A stretch of 64,000 nucleotides of DNA, taken from NCBI RefSeq assembly GCF_014205685.1, contig NZ_JACIIU010000014.1, positions 1 to 64,000 of the forward strand. Reading direction: 5' to 3'. A program made the position numbers and the translations under genes. Numbering within the stretch: the first letter of the stretch is position 1; the number at the start of each line of letters is the position of its first letter. The notes below the pieces were generated by a model that was not told where the DNA came from, made no database searches, and saw only the letters and a program-made list of their open reading frames with translations. Origin of the DNA: Paenochrobactrum gallinarii (GTDB lineage Bacteria > Pseudomonadota > Alphaproteobacteria > Rhizobiales > Rhizobiaceae). Positions 1 to 8,347 of the stretch are shown one piece after another.

Positions 1-249
1 TTCATATTGATCTCCCAGCCTTCACGCCTCAACAAGACATGGACGCGACGATAGCCATAGCGCACACGGCTCTCACAAATCTCCTTAATCCGAAGACTTA
101 AAGCTGCCTGCTCGCCACGCTTGCGCTTATAGGTGTAAAGAGAGCGTTCTATCCGTAACGCAGAACAAGCCTTACGGATTGAGACCTTCCAGATACGCTG
201 AACTTCATCAATAAGCGCACGGCGACGTGCAGGCTTCAGAGCTTTTTTG
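1..249 (-). CDS. IS3-family transposase OrfB, N-terminal part (runs off the window)
   Basis: On the minus strand, an open frame in -1 relative to orfA continues to the window edge. It reads ...KKALKPARRRALIDEV, then WKVSIRKACSALRIERS and YGYRRVHVLLRREGW. That is the typical start of an IS3-family OrfB, the region just before the DDE integrase core; the catalytic residues lie outside the window. OrfB of this family is normally made only as an OrfAB fusion by -1 frameshifting, and a matching slippery site lies at 242-248. Completeness of the element cannot be judged because its other end is missing. Confidence 0.85.
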
Positions 250-502
250 ATAAAACGTCCTGCAACATCGCTTTATCCAGGCTGAGGTCGGCGACAAGCC
301 GTTTAAGCTTGGCATTTTCCTCCTCCAGCTGACGAAGCCGCTTGACCTCTGAGGGCATCAGTCCGGCAAAGCGTTTACGCCAGCCGTAAAAGGTTGATTC
401 AGCAATACCTGCCTTTCGGCAGACTTCGCCAATCGGTGTACCATCCTCGGCCTGCTTCAAAACAAATGCAATTTGTGCGTCGGAAAACTTACCCGCTTTC
501 AT
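236..502 (-). CDS. IS3-family transposase OrfA (88 aa)
   Basis: This small DNA-binding subunit of an IS3-family transposase recognises the terminal repeats of the element. The N-terminal half carries an HTH_Tnp_1 type helix-turn-helix (FSDAQIAFVLKQAE ... IGEVCRKAGIAESTFYGWRKRF, residues about 7-46). It is followed by a leucine-zipper-like coiled coil (LRQLEEENAKLKRLVADLSLDKAMLQDVL). Length is normal for OrfA. The ATG lies just after an AGGAGAAT-type ribosome site (minus strand, 506-513). The frame ends six bases past the slippery heptamer, as expected for programmed production of OrfAB. Confidence 0.93.
   Translation of the reverse strand: MKAGKFSDAQIAFVLKQAEDGTPIGEVCRKAGIAESTFYGWRKRFAGLMPSEVKRLRQLEEENAKLKRLVADLSLDKAMLQDVLSKKL
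242..248 (-). other. Programmed -1 frameshift site A_AAA_AAG
   Basis: Read on the minus strand in the orfA frame, the sequence is tcA AAA AAG ctc tga. A AAA AAG is the classical slippery heptamer of IS3-family elements. Slipping back one base moves ribosomes from orfA into the open orfB frame, and the orfA stop follows two codons later. No downstream pseudoknot was tested. Confidence 0.8.
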
Positions 503-570
503 GAAATTCTCCTTCTCCCGTAAAGGGCATTATAAATGGAAAATTCCAGCTGAAAATGGTCCGATTTTAA

Positions 571-582
571 GGGAGCAGGTCA
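571..582 (-). repeat. Probable left terminal repeat of the IS3 element
   Basis: Read on the minus strand this is TGACCTGCTCCC, beginning with the TG typical of IS3-family ends. It sits about 70 bases upstream of the orfA start. Beyond it the sequence changes to the reading frame of a different transposase, so 582/583 is the likely junction. The matching right end is outside the window and the target duplication cannot be confirmed. Confidence 0.6.
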
Positions 583-583
583 C

Positions 584-724
584 ACGAGCTTACAAAAGCG
601 AGCCGATGCGGTAAAAGCCCTTGGCCGATACATTGGTGGTGTCTCGAATTCAATCAGGCAGCATTCAGCGCTCGGATATAAGTCGCCAATAGCATTCGTA
701 GCCAACAACGCATTCGCTGAGTGA
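584..724 (+). pseudogene. 3' remnant of another IS3-family transposase OrfB
   Basis: An open frame without a start on the plus strand encodes about 46 residues, including RYIGGVSNSIRQHSALGYKSP and a stop at 722-724. The RxHSALGYxSP motif is the well-known C-terminal end of IS3-family OrfB integrases. Everything upstream is missing because the minus-strand IS3 element abuts it at 582/583. It is in the opposite orientation to that element, so it is not part of the same copy. An inverted-repeat-like stretch ending TCCA at about 754 could be the old right end of this element. Confidence 0.75.
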
Positions 725-754
725 AAGTCTTTTCACTAAAGCGGGGCAAGTCCA

Positions 755-1119
755 GAGTGCCTTTAACACTGGCTAGGCTTGCAGCGCTTACTCTGATCGG
801 TTGTGAGAAACTCTAATCGAGGCTCCATGTAGAAACTCCGTTCTGTCCATTCAAAGCCTCATAATAACAGATCAGAAAATCAAACAAAATGTGGCGACAA
901 AACAGCTCTTACGGTTTATTTTAGCTAGACCCTAAGCCTATCCAGATAAACAGGGCAACTTCAGTGGCAAGCAATTTGCACAGATTGAACTTGTGTCATT
1001 GCTTGTCACTTTTGTGCAGCATGCATGCTTTGAACTGAAGCCGATAGTGATCCGGTCTTTCATTGGAAATCGCAAATGCTAAGTAAAAATGGAGTGCAGG
1101 TCAGAGTTTCATCGCTCGA
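755..1119. other. Gene-free stretch between IS remnant and rpoN 3' end
   Basis: No convincing coding frame on either strand. It contains a strong sigma-54-type promoter match on the plus strand (965-980) and, just downstream, an inverted repeat TTGCACA (977-983) / TGTGCAG (about 1013-1019). There is no gene for the promoter to serve before the 3' end of the oppositely oriented rpoN. Confidence 0.5.
965..980 (+). promoter_or_regulatory. Sigma-54-type -24/-12 promoter match, orphan
   Basis: TGGCAAGCAATTTGCA has GG at 966-967 and GC at 978-979 with the required 10-base spacing, and it fits TGGCAc/aG-N4-TTGCA closely. It points toward the 3' end of rpoN, which is on the other strand, so a product would be a small RNA or an rpoN antisense transcript. 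A match this good is expected about once per 100 kb by chance, so it may be fortuitous. Confidence 0.4.
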
Positions 1120-2466
1120 CTAGCCCATCTGTCGTTTTTGCCAGCGACGTTCCGCAGAGGAACCAATCTTCATCAGGTCGCGATATTTAGCGACAGTGCG
1201 CCGTGCAATTTCTATGCCTTCAGCTTGTAATTTTGCGGCGATACTATCATCCGACAAAATACCGTTTGCACTTTCACCATCAATCAATTGCTTGATTTTC
1301 TGCTGAATGGTTTTTGCTGACAAATCTTCTTCTCCCGTCACGCCAGCAATGGCTTTCGAAAAGAAATATTTCATCTCAAACAAACCACGATTGGTCATAA
1401 TATATTTATGCGAAACAGTACGCGAAATCGTAGATTCATGCATGTCCAAGGCTTCAGCCACTTGACGCATTGTCAGTGGCCGTAAATGGCCGTTTTCCGC
1501 AATAAGGAAAGCACGCTGATAGCTGGCAATATATGTTGCAACTTTCAAAATTGTTTGCGCACGCTGATCCAGACTTTTCACCAGCCAATGTGCCGACTGC
1601 AAACAATCTATAATAAATTGCTTTTCATCATTTCCTAGTTTGGCAACGGATATTTTGCTCGCATAAGCGCGGTCAACCAATACACGCGGCAATGCCTGCG
1701 GGTTCAATTCAATCTTTATATTATGCGCTTCATCAACAGAGATCAAAACATCCGCGACCACACGAATAGATGGTTCCGACTCAAAACAGTCACCAGGCTT
1801 TGGCACCAGCGCCCGAATTTCGCGCATCATGCCCATTATTTCATCAGGGGAAACGCCACAAAGCTTAGCTAGTTTGGGTAGATGATTACCAGCCAACAAT
1901 GGCAGATTTTTCAGCAGAACCATCATCGGTTGGCTCAACCGATTTTTCGCTAACAGTTGAATTTTCAAACATTCAGTCAAATCGCGCGCGCCGACACCTG
2001 AAGGCTCAAAGTTTTGAATACGGCTCAAAATACGCTCAAAATCTTCCGATGTTATTTGGCACTGTTCAATAATTTCATCGGCAAGCTGGCGCAAATAACC
2101 ATCTGGTTCAAGCGCATAAACAATCTTGGTAGCAATAGCCTGATCACGCGGCTCTTTAAAACTCGCCATCACCTGCTGGTGCAAATAATCATAGAGGCTA
2201 ACTGAAGCGCTGTGGGTTTCTTCAATTGCACGAAGATCACCAGAGCCAGACAAAGTGCCTTTTCGCATAAAAGGCGCATAGGTATTTTGTGATGACTGAA
2301 GCTTTGGCGTCGCTAAATCCAAAACCGGATTTCTCTCCACCTGATCGAGAATATAAGACCGAAGCTCATCATAGCCGCACTGCAACACCTGCACCGATTG
2401 GATCATCTGTGGTGCAAGAATTTGCGTTTGTTGCTGGCTGGTATAAAGCCCTGCACCTGCCTTCAT
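1120..2466 (-). CDS. rpoN: RNA polymerase sigma-54 factor (RpoN), divergent paralogue
   Basis: Sigma-54 directs RNA polymerase to -24/-12 promoters and needs an AAA+ activator to open DNA. The protein (448 aa) has the Q-rich activator-interacting region I (SQQQTQILAPQMIQSVQVLQ), the core-binding domain, a helix-turn-helix (LTMRQVAEALDMHESTISRTV) and an intact RpoN box ARRTVAKYR near residues 421-429. The open frame extends 18 codons further upstream, but the ATG at 2466 is preceded by GGGAG at 5-base spacing and starts at the conserved region, so I chose it. The usual rhizobial neighbours (lptB upstream, hpf and ptsN downstream) are absent. Instead rpoN is divergent from an opp operon with a sigma-54 promoter. 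It is probably an RpoN2-type copy dedicated to this locus, though a displaced sole rpoN is not excluded. Confidence 0.93.
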   Translation of the reverse strand: MKAGAGLYTSQQQTQILAPQMIQSVQVLQCGYDELRSYILDQVERNPVLDLATPKLQSSQNTYAPFMRKGTLSGSGDLRAIEETHSASVSLYDYLHQQVMASFKEPRDQAIATKIVYALEPDGYLRQLADEIIEQCQITSEDFERILSRIQNFEPSGVGARDLTECLKIQLLAKNRLSQPMMVLLKNLPLLAGNHLPKLAKLCGVSPDEIMGMMREIRALVPKPGDCFESEPSIRVVADVLISVDEAHNIKIELNPQALPRVLVDRAYASKISVAKLGNDEKQFIIDCLQSAHWLVKSLDQRAQTILKVATYIASYQRAFLIAENGHLRPLTMRQVAEALDMHESTISRTVSHKYIMTNRGLFEMKYFFSKAIAGVTGEEDLSAKTIQQKIKQLIDGESANGILSDDSIAAKLQAEGIEIARRTVAKYRDLMKIGSSAERRWQKRQMG

Positions 2467-2664
2467 AAAGACTCCCGACAACATCACAGCGACGAAAACG
2501 AATAAAAATCCATGCAACACCTAAAAATGGCACGATTCTTGCTGTATTTTTATCTATCCCCTCAATCAAGCTAAAATCAAGTCCTGTCAGCACAGCCTCA
2601 ACTGCCCATGAATAAAATTCACGCCCCCCCCCTACTTCATGCTGGCGTTAAAAAAACGCAAAGC

Positions 2665-2686
2665 GCGTGTATTTCACTCAATACAC
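2665..2686 (+). promoter_or_regulatory. Candidate enhancer (UAS) for the sigma-54 activator
   Basis: An inverted repeat GTGTATT (2667-2673) / AATACAC (2680-2686) lies about 100 bases upstream of the -24 element of the opp operon, the usual distance for activator binding. The 15 bases from 2665, GCGTGTATTTCACTC, match 13 of 15 bases of a sequence at 10467-10481 upstream of the second sigma-54 promoter. A further TTCACGC copy lies at 2618-2624. Assignment to the activator at 9451 is inference. Confidence 0.5.
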
Positions 2687-2772
2687 CCCCGCAACAGAGC
2701 ATATCAAAAACCTCCAAAAGTTAAAGCTTTGAAAAAGCTATGTTAATTATTTAATCTTTGTGAGAAATAGTT

Positions 2773-2788
2773 TGGCATGATTATTGCT
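2773..2788 (+). promoter_or_regulatory. Sigma-54 promoter of opp operon 1
   Basis: TGGCATGATTATTGCT has GG at 2774-2775 and GC at 2786-2787, with exactly 10 bases between. The start of transcription would be about 2799, giving a leader of about 50 bases before the ATG at 2851. Position and orientation fit the transporter operon, which also encodes a sigma-54 activator. Confidence 0.75.
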
Positions 2789-2850
2789 CGATCAGTTTCA
2801 AGGGAAAAAAGACAAATAATGTCACCCTGCTCGACAAAAAGGGAGATGGA

Positions 2851-4386
2851 ATGATGCGCTTAAAAACAATCGCATTCGCTTCAGCACTTGCATTCACCTG
2901 CTCGCTCAACACCGCGATGGCAAGTGAGATCCGCATCGGCTTTGCAAATGACCCGCTAACTTTAGACCCGGCCAATCACAGAAACCGTGACACCGAAACA
3001 ATCATCCGTAATATGTATGACGGACTTGTCACCCGTGATGGCGACATGAAAGTCGTACCGGAACTCATCGAATCTTATAGTCAGGTTTCTCCGACTGTTT
3101 ATGACTTTGTCATCCGCAGCGGTGTCAAATTTCATGATGGCTCAACCATGACCGCAGGTGACATCAAGTTCACACTAGACCGGCTAACAGTTGACGGAGC
3201 GATGAACGGACAAACCAGCCCGCGCAAAAGCCTGCTTGGCCCTGTCGAAAAAGTTGAAGAACTCGAAAACAATATTATTCGCATACATTTAAGTGAACCC
3301 TGGCCGATTTTGCCGGCTATGCTGCCTAACCAACAAATTGTTTCGGAAGCCTTTGTCAAAGCGCATGGCGATGAAGCTCTTGCCACTCAAGTGAATGGCA
3401 CCGGCTCATTCAAGCTCGTCGAATGGCGCAAAGGTGACTCTGTCATTATGGAGCGGTTTGAAGATTATTACGGCGGCTCTCCTGACGTTCCGCCGGTGGG
3501 CAAAGCCTGCGTAGAGCGTGCAATATTCAAAGTCATCCCTGAAAATGCTTCCCGCGTTGCCGCACTATTGGCTGGCGATGTGGATATTATTACCGAACTG
3601 CCAGCATTTTCTGTTTCACAAATTAAAAATAACCCTAATACCGATGTCATGACCGTCAATGGCACACGAAGTTTCTTCATCGCAATGAATAATGAAGGCT
3701 CCGCGTTAAAAGATGTCAAAGTGCGTCAGGCGCTGGCTTATGCGGTCGATAAAAAACTGATCGTCGACAAATTATTTAACGGAACGGCTGCGCTCATTAA
3801 TGGTATTTTGAGCCCGGATGCTTTCGCCTATAATCCAGATCTCATCACCTATGATTACAATCCTGAAAAAGCAAAATCGCTGCTTGCAGAGGCAGGCTAT
3901 CCTGACGGAATTGAGCTAACGCTAGAAACTGAAGGCGCATATAAAGATACAGCAGAAGCGATAGGCGCAGTTATGAGCAAGGCAGGCGTGCGCATTTCTG
4001 TGGTAACGGGTGAAGCCAGCCAATTGGTCAGCAAATGGCGAACGCAAGGAAAGCCTAAAAGCGGCGATCTGTGGTTGACCTCATGGGGCAACGGCTCGCT
4101 CGATCCTTATGATATTTTCGTACCCACCCATCGTACCAATGATCGCGGCAACTCCGCCGGCTACGCCAATCCGCAGGTCGACCAATTATTAGATGCTGCA
4201 GGTGTCGAAGCAGATACTGAAAAACGCGCCAGCCTTTACAAAGAAGCCGAAACAATCGTCAACAAAGAGCTGCCTTATATTTATCTATGGGTGCCGCAAG
4301 ATATCTATGGGGTTTCCAAGCGTCTCAGCGGCTGGAAACCAAGCGCCGACAGCCGTATTCACTTGCATGATGCCTGCATAAATTGA
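2851..4386 (+). CDS. Peptide/oligopeptide ABC transporter substrate-binding protein (family 5), cluster 1
   Basis: Periplasmic receptor of an Opp/Dpp-type importer. A Sec signal peptide is clear (MMRLKTIAFASALAFTCSLN..., cleavage after AMA near residue 25). The mature part begins EIRIGFANDPLTLDPA and contains the SBP_bac_5 pattern (YDGLVTRDGDMKVVPELIESY, VKFHDGSTMTAGDIKFTLDR). 511 aa is normal for the family. GGGAGATGG precedes tandem ATGs at 2851 and 2854. It is the first gene of the sigma-54 operon, 46 bases before the permease gene, and unlike the other binding-protein genes in the window it is not followed by a hairpin. Substrate unknown; the neighbouring C45 hydrolase suggests an amide-containing compound. 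Confidence 0.93.
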   Translation: MMRLKTIAFASALAFTCSLNTAMASEIRIGFANDPLTLDPANHRNRDTETIIRNMYDGLVTRDGDMKVVPELIESYSQVSPTVYDFVIRSGVKFHDGSTMTAGDIKFTLDRLTVDGAMNGQTSPRKSLLGPVEKVEELENNIIRIHLSEPWPILPAMLPNQQIVSEAFVKAHGDEALATQVNGTGSFKLVEWRKGDSVIMERFEDYYGGSPDVPPVGKACVERAIFKVIPENASRVAALLAGDVDIITELPAFSVSQIKNNPNTDVMTVNGTRSFFIAMNNEGSALKDVKVRQALAYAVDKKLIVDKLFNGTAALINGILSPDAFAYNPDLITYDYNPEKAKSLLAEAGYPDGIELTLETEGAYKDTAEAIGAVMSKAGVRISVVTGEASQLVSKWRTQGKPKSGDLWLTSWGNGSLDPYDIFVPTHRTNDRGNSAGYANPQVDQLLDAAGVEADTEKRASLYKEAETIVNKELPYIYLWVPQDIYGVSKRLSGWKPSADSRIHLHDACIN

Positions 4387-4432
4387 GGCTATAACTAAAA
4401 ATAAAAACAATAATAAAAATGGGAGTCGCTTA

Positions 4433-5440
4433 ATGCAATTAAGCAAAGTGTTTGAGCGGTTTTTACAGCTCATCCCCGTTTTGCTAGGTGTTAGTGTCAT
4501 CGTTTTTTTAATGATGGCACTCACACCCGGTGATCCGGTAACCATTATGATCGGCGATCAGAATGTCACACCCGAACAAGAAGCCTTGCTGCGAAGCGAT
4601 CTCGGCCTTGACCAACCGATATATCAACGCTTCGTAACCTTTGTCGGCAATGTTGTGACCGGGGATTTCGGCACCAGCTTTTATCATCGCCGTCCGGTCT
4701 TTGATGTGATTGCCGAGCGACTTCCAGCAACCATCGAACTGACACTCATTGCGTTGATTATAGCAATCATCACATCAATTCCCTTGGGCGTATTGGCAGC
4801 GGTTAAGAAGAATACATTCTTTGATCGCATTGCCACTATCGGCTCACTTCTTGGTGTCTCCATGCCAGGCTTCTGGTTTGGTATTTTGCTATTGATGCTA
4901 TTTGCCGTGCAACTGAACTGGCTGCCTGTATCAGGGCGCTTAGGCTATAGTAGTGAAGTCGCACCCATTACGCATTTTCTGCTGATTGATACCTTACTAC
5001 GCGGCCGCCCTGATGCATTCTGGGATGCTCTCAAGCACATTATCCTGCCAGCACTCACATTAGGACTGCCCATGAGTGCCATTCTCATGCGGGTGACCCG
5101 CACATCCATGCTTGAAGTCATGCGCTCCGACTACATCACCTTTGCTGATGCAAAAGGTTTAAAACGCCACCGCATTCTTTACCGCCACGCACTCAAAAAT
5201 GCTCTGATCCCGACAATTTCTGTTGCAGCCATCGAAACAGGCTCATTGCTGGGCGGCAATATGATTGTTGAGACAGTCTTCGGCTGGCCGGGTCTGGGAA
5301 GACTGGTCGTGGAAAGCATTTTTGTACGCAATTACCCGCTTGTACAGGCGGCTGTGCTTTTTTATGCGACAACCTATGTCCTGCTCAATTTTCTGGCAGA
5401 CCTTCTCTACACCTTCTTTAACCCGAAGGTGAAGCTATGA
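4433..5440 (+). CDS. Oligopeptide-type ABC transporter permease (OppB/DppB family), cluster 1
   Basis: Inner-membrane channel subunit. The N-terminal helix (LIPVLLGVSVIVFLMMALTPGDP) followed by a periplasmic LGLDQP motif is the hallmark of the DppB/OppB family, and the EAA loop contacting the ATPases is visible near residues 219-250 (VTRTSMLEVMRSDYITFADAKGL). About six membrane segments, 335 aa, normal length. GGGAG lies just upstream of the ATG, and the stop overlaps the start of the second permease by four bases, so the two are translationally coupled. Confidence 0.95.
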   Translation: MQLSKVFERFLQLIPVLLGVSVIVFLMMALTPGDPVTIMIGDQNVTPEQEALLRSDLGLDQPIYQRFVTFVGNVVTGDFGTSFYHRRPVFDVIAERLPATIELTLIALIIAIITSIPLGVLAAVKKNTFFDRIATIGSLLGVSMPGFWFGILLLMLFAVQLNWLPVSGRLGYSSEVAPITHFLLIDTLLRGRPDAFWDALKHIILPALTLGLPMSAILMRVTRTSMLEVMRSDYITFADAKGLKRHRILYRHALKNALIPTISVAAIETGSLLGGNMIVETVFGWPGLGRLVVESIFVRNYPLVQAAVLFYATTYVLLNFLADLLYTFFNPKVKL

Positions 5441-6339
5441 CAGACATTATCACAGATACAAGTGCCGTCACTTCACGCAAAGAAAGCCGCTTTGCTCAAA
5501 ATATCAAAATTTTTATGCAAAACAGGCTGGCATTCTCATGCATTATTCTTGTGCTTCTTTTTGTGCTGGCAGCTATCTTTGCACCGTTGATTGCACCACA
5601 TGATCCAAACGAAACAGACTTGTTCCGCCGCCTGCAACCACCCGCATGGTATCCGGATGGCGACTGGGCATATTTGCTTGGCTGTGACGCACTAGGACGT
5701 GATATCCTGTCACGACTGATTTACGGCTCGCGCATCTCCATTTTTATCGGCACCGCCGTTATTTTAGTTGCCACTGCCATCGGTTTAATCGCCGGTCTTG
5801 CAGCTGGCTACTTACGCGGCTGGACGGACGTCATCATTTCCCGTCTTGTCGATATTTTGCTGGGCTTTCCTTATCTTATTTTTGCCATCGGCCTGATGGC
5901 GATGATGGGCCCCGGCCTCATCAACATCATCATGGCACTTGCTTATAAGGAATGGGTGATTCCATGCCGTATCGTTCGCGGTGAAACACTTGCCGCGCGG
6001 GAGCAAGAATATGTCGAAGCAGCGCGTGCTTTAGGCGCTTCACCAGCTCATATCATGTTTCGCGAAATTCTGCCCAATATCCTGTCACCAGTCATTGTGG
6101 TTTCGACCATCAGAGTGGCGCATGTCATTATTCTGGAAGCAAGCCTGAGTTTTCTCGGCCTTGGCGTGCAACCGCCAACTGCCTCATGGGGCGCTATGGT
6201 TGCAGATGGCCGTGCCTTCATTCTTGAATCATGGTGGGTCAGCACCTTTCCGGGGCTCACAATTCTCGTTCTTGTTTTAGCAATCAATGTCGCAAGCCAG
6301 GGTTTGCGGGATGCCTTTGATCCGAGGTTCCACGAATGA
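5437..6339 (+). CDS. Oligopeptide-type ABC transporter permease (OppC/DppC family), cluster 1
   Basis: Second channel subunit. The N-terminal OppC_N segment (FMQNRLAFSCIILVLLFVLAAIFAPLIAPHDPNE) and the motif LLGCDALGRDILSRLIYGSRIS are diagnostic of DppC proteins. The EAA loop is EYVEAARALGASPAHIMFREILPN, and the C-terminus has the family's SLSFLGLGVQPP. 300 aa. Start and stop overlap neighbouring genes by four bases (ATGA), so it is coupled to the permease before it and the ATPase after it. Confidence 0.95.
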   Translation: MTDIITDTSAVTSRKESRFAQNIKIFMQNRLAFSCIILVLLFVLAAIFAPLIAPHDPNETDLFRRLQPPAWYPDGDWAYLLGCDALGRDILSRLIYGSRISIFIGTAVILVATAIGLIAGLAAGYLRGWTDVIISRLVDILLGFPYLIFAIGLMAMMGPGLINIIMALAYKEWVIPCRIVRGETLAAREQEYVEAARALGASPAHIMFREILPNILSPVIVVSTIRVAHVIILEASLSFLGLGVQPPTASWGAMVADGRAFILESWWVSTFPGLTILVLVLAINVASQGLRDAFDPRFHE

Positions 6340-7337
6340 AGAATGATGAAGCTTTATTGAAAGTGCGTGATCTCCGTACTGTTTTCCACACTCGCGCCGG
6401 TGCAGTCTGTGCCGTTGATGGTGTTTCTTTTGACGTAAAACCGGGTGAATGCTTAGGCGTTGTTGGCGAGTCTGGCTCCGGTAAAAGTGTAACATTCAGC
6501 TCTGTAATGGGTCTGATCCGATCACCAGGCATCATAGAAAATGGCAACATCCATTTTGAAGGCCGTGATCTGAGGCAGCTTTCTTTAAACGAGTTACGCA
6601 ATTTGCGTGGCCGCGACATCGCAATGACTATGCAGGATGCACTCACTGCTCTCAATCCATCACTGACCGTTGGTGAGCAGATTGCAGAAACCATCATCGC
6701 CCATGATGACACCCTGCCCGGCGGTTACTTCCGCCGCAGGCAAGCTGTGCGTGAGCGCAGCATCGAAATGCTGCAATTGGTGGGCATTGCATCGCCTGAA
6801 AAACGCTTAAAGCAATATCCGCATGAGTTTTCCGGTGGCATGCGGCAAAGGCTTATGATCGCAATTGCGCTGTCCTGCCGCCCGAAACTGCTGATTGCCG
6901 ATGAACCAACCACAGCACTTGATGTCACCATTCAGGCTCAGGTTCTGGAACTCATTGCCGATATTCGCGCGCAACTCGGCATGAGTGTTGTTCTCATTAC
7001 GCATGATCTGGGCGTAGTTTCCGAGCATTGTGACCGCGTAGTGGTGATGTATGCAGGGCAAATCATCGAAACAGGCCCAACCAGAGAACTTATCCGCAAC
7101 CCGCAACATCCTTATACGCAAGGTTTGCTTGCCTCATTGCCAAAGCTTTCCATGCGCGGCCAGTCTATCCAGCCCATTCAGGGGCAAGTCCCTGATCTGA
7201 TCAATCTGCCGCCGCAATGCAGGTTTTATTCACGTTGTACGCAGCGCATAGCAGATTGCCAGCAAATTATAGACATACGAAGCATGACACCCGGCCGTGA
7301 AGTGCGCTGTATTTTAGCCGGGGAGAAGCAATCATGA
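6336..7337 (+). CDS. Oligopeptide-type ABC transporter ATP-binding protein (OppD family), cluster 1
   Basis: Cytoplasmic ATPase powering import. Walker A GESGSGKS (about residue 46), Q-loop [16 protein letters not shown] signature FSGGMRQR, Walker [13 protein letters not shown] and the switch His (ITHDLG) are all intact. The C-terminus carries the oligo_HPY extension with the cysteine pattern [14 protein letters not shown], which in this family can bind an Fe-S cluster. It overlaps the genes on both sides and pairs with the OppF-type ATPase that follows. Confidence 0.95.
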   Translation: MKNDEALLKVRDLRTVFHTRAGAVCAVDGVSFDVKPGECLGVVGESGSGKSVTFSSVMGLIRSPGIIENGNIHFEGRDLRQLSLNELRNLRGRDIAMTMQDALTALNPSLTVGEQIAETIIAHDDTLPGGYFRRRQAVRERSIEMLQLVGIASPEKRLKQYPHEFSGGMRQRLMIAIALSCRPKLLIADEPTTALDVTIQAQVLELIADIRAQLGMSVVLITHDLGVVSEHCDRVVVMYAGQIIETGPTRELIRNPQHPYTQGLLASLPKLSMRGQSIQPIQGQVPDLINLPPQCRFYSRCTQRIADCQQIIDIRSMTPGREVRCILAGEKQS

Positions 7338-8347
7338 CATCAACATCTGCGCCTTTGCTTACTGTAAAAAATCTCGTCAAACATTATGGCGGCCAACCAA
7401 CATTATTAGACACGCTAACCAAAAGAAAACCGGTTCAAATCCAAGCCCTCAACTCGGTCTCTTTTGACATTCGCAAAGGGGAAACTCTAGGGCTCATCGG
7501 AGAAAGCGGCTGCGGTAAATCCACACTCGGGCGCACAATTTTACGGCTGCATGAGCCGACAAGTGGTGAAATCAATTTTCAAGGCACAGATATTACCGCG
7601 CTTGATACCACGCAAATGAAGGCCATGCGCCAACATTTGCAAATCGTTTTCCAAGACCCCTATGCCTCACTTAATCCGCGCCGCACCATTGCAGAAATCG
7701 TCGGGCTTTCCCTGCAAATCCACGGCCTTGTAAAAACAAAATCTGAAATGCGCGACAAAGTGGTGGAAATAATCGAAAGCGTGGGGCTTAAAGCGGCACA
7801 TCTTGATCGCTATGCACATCAGTTCTCTGGCGGGCAACGTCAGCGTATCGGCATAGCGCGCGCACTGATTTTAAACCCGCAATTCGTTGTCTGCGACGAG
7901 CCTGTGTCAGCACTCGATGTTTCTATTCAGGCACAAATCATTCAGTTGCTGAATGAAATGAAAAAACAACGTGATCTGACTTATCTGTTCATTTCGCATG
8001 ATATTTCGGTCATCGGTTACTTAAGCGACCGAGTGGCCGTGATGTATTTAGGTGAAATCGTTGAAATGGGCGACACCGAAAGTGTCTTATCCAATCCGCG
8101 CCATCCTTATACCAAAAGCCTTTTATCGGCAGTGCCGGATATCGACAATCCTGAGCGCAAGCAACGCATTCGACTATCCGGCGATTTACCTTCACCGCTC
8201 AATCCGCCATCGGGCTGTAAATTTCATACACGCTGCCCTTTTGCCATGCCTGTATGCAGCAAAATTGCACCTCAAAGTGTTAATGTAGCACCCAATCACC
8301 AAACCGCTTGTCACTTGGAGGATAAAAACCTTGTTTCAGCAGCGTGA
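7334..8347 (+). CDS. Oligopeptide-type ABC transporter ATP-binding protein (OppF family), cluster 1
   Basis: Second ATPase of the transporter. Walker [13 protein letters not shown]-loop [13 protein letters not shown], signature [15 protein letters not shown], Walker [13 protein letters not shown] and ISHDIS are present. The C-terminal oligo_HPY domain ends with [14 protein letters not shown]. The N-terminal insert between residues about 15 and 40 ([22 protein letters not shown]) is usual for OppF. Its last 17 bases overlap the start of the C45 hydrolase gene, so transporter and hydrolase are one translational unit. Confidence 0.95.
   Translation: MTSTSAPLLTVKNLVKHYGGQPTLLDTLTKRKPVQIQALNSVSFDIRKGETLGLIGESGCGKSTLGRTILRLHEPTSGEINFQGTDITALDTTQMKAMRQHLQIVFQDPYASLNPRRTIAEIVGLSLQIHGLVKTKSEMRDKVVEIIESVGLKAAHLDRYAHQFSGGQRQRIGIARALILNPQFVVCDEPVSALDVSIQAQIIQLLNEMKKQRDLTYLFISHDISVIGYLSDRVAVMYLGEIVEMGDTESVLSNPRHPYTKSLLSAVPDIDNPERKQRIRLSGDLPSPLNPPSGCKFHTRCPFAMPVCSKIAPQSVNVAPNHQTACHLEDKNLVSAA

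Noticed and set aside
2467-2520. N-terminal extension of RpoN from the ATG at 2520
   Set aside because: The added 18 residues are a hydrophobic stretch not found in sigma-54 proteins, and the ATG at 2466 has a well-spaced ribosome site.
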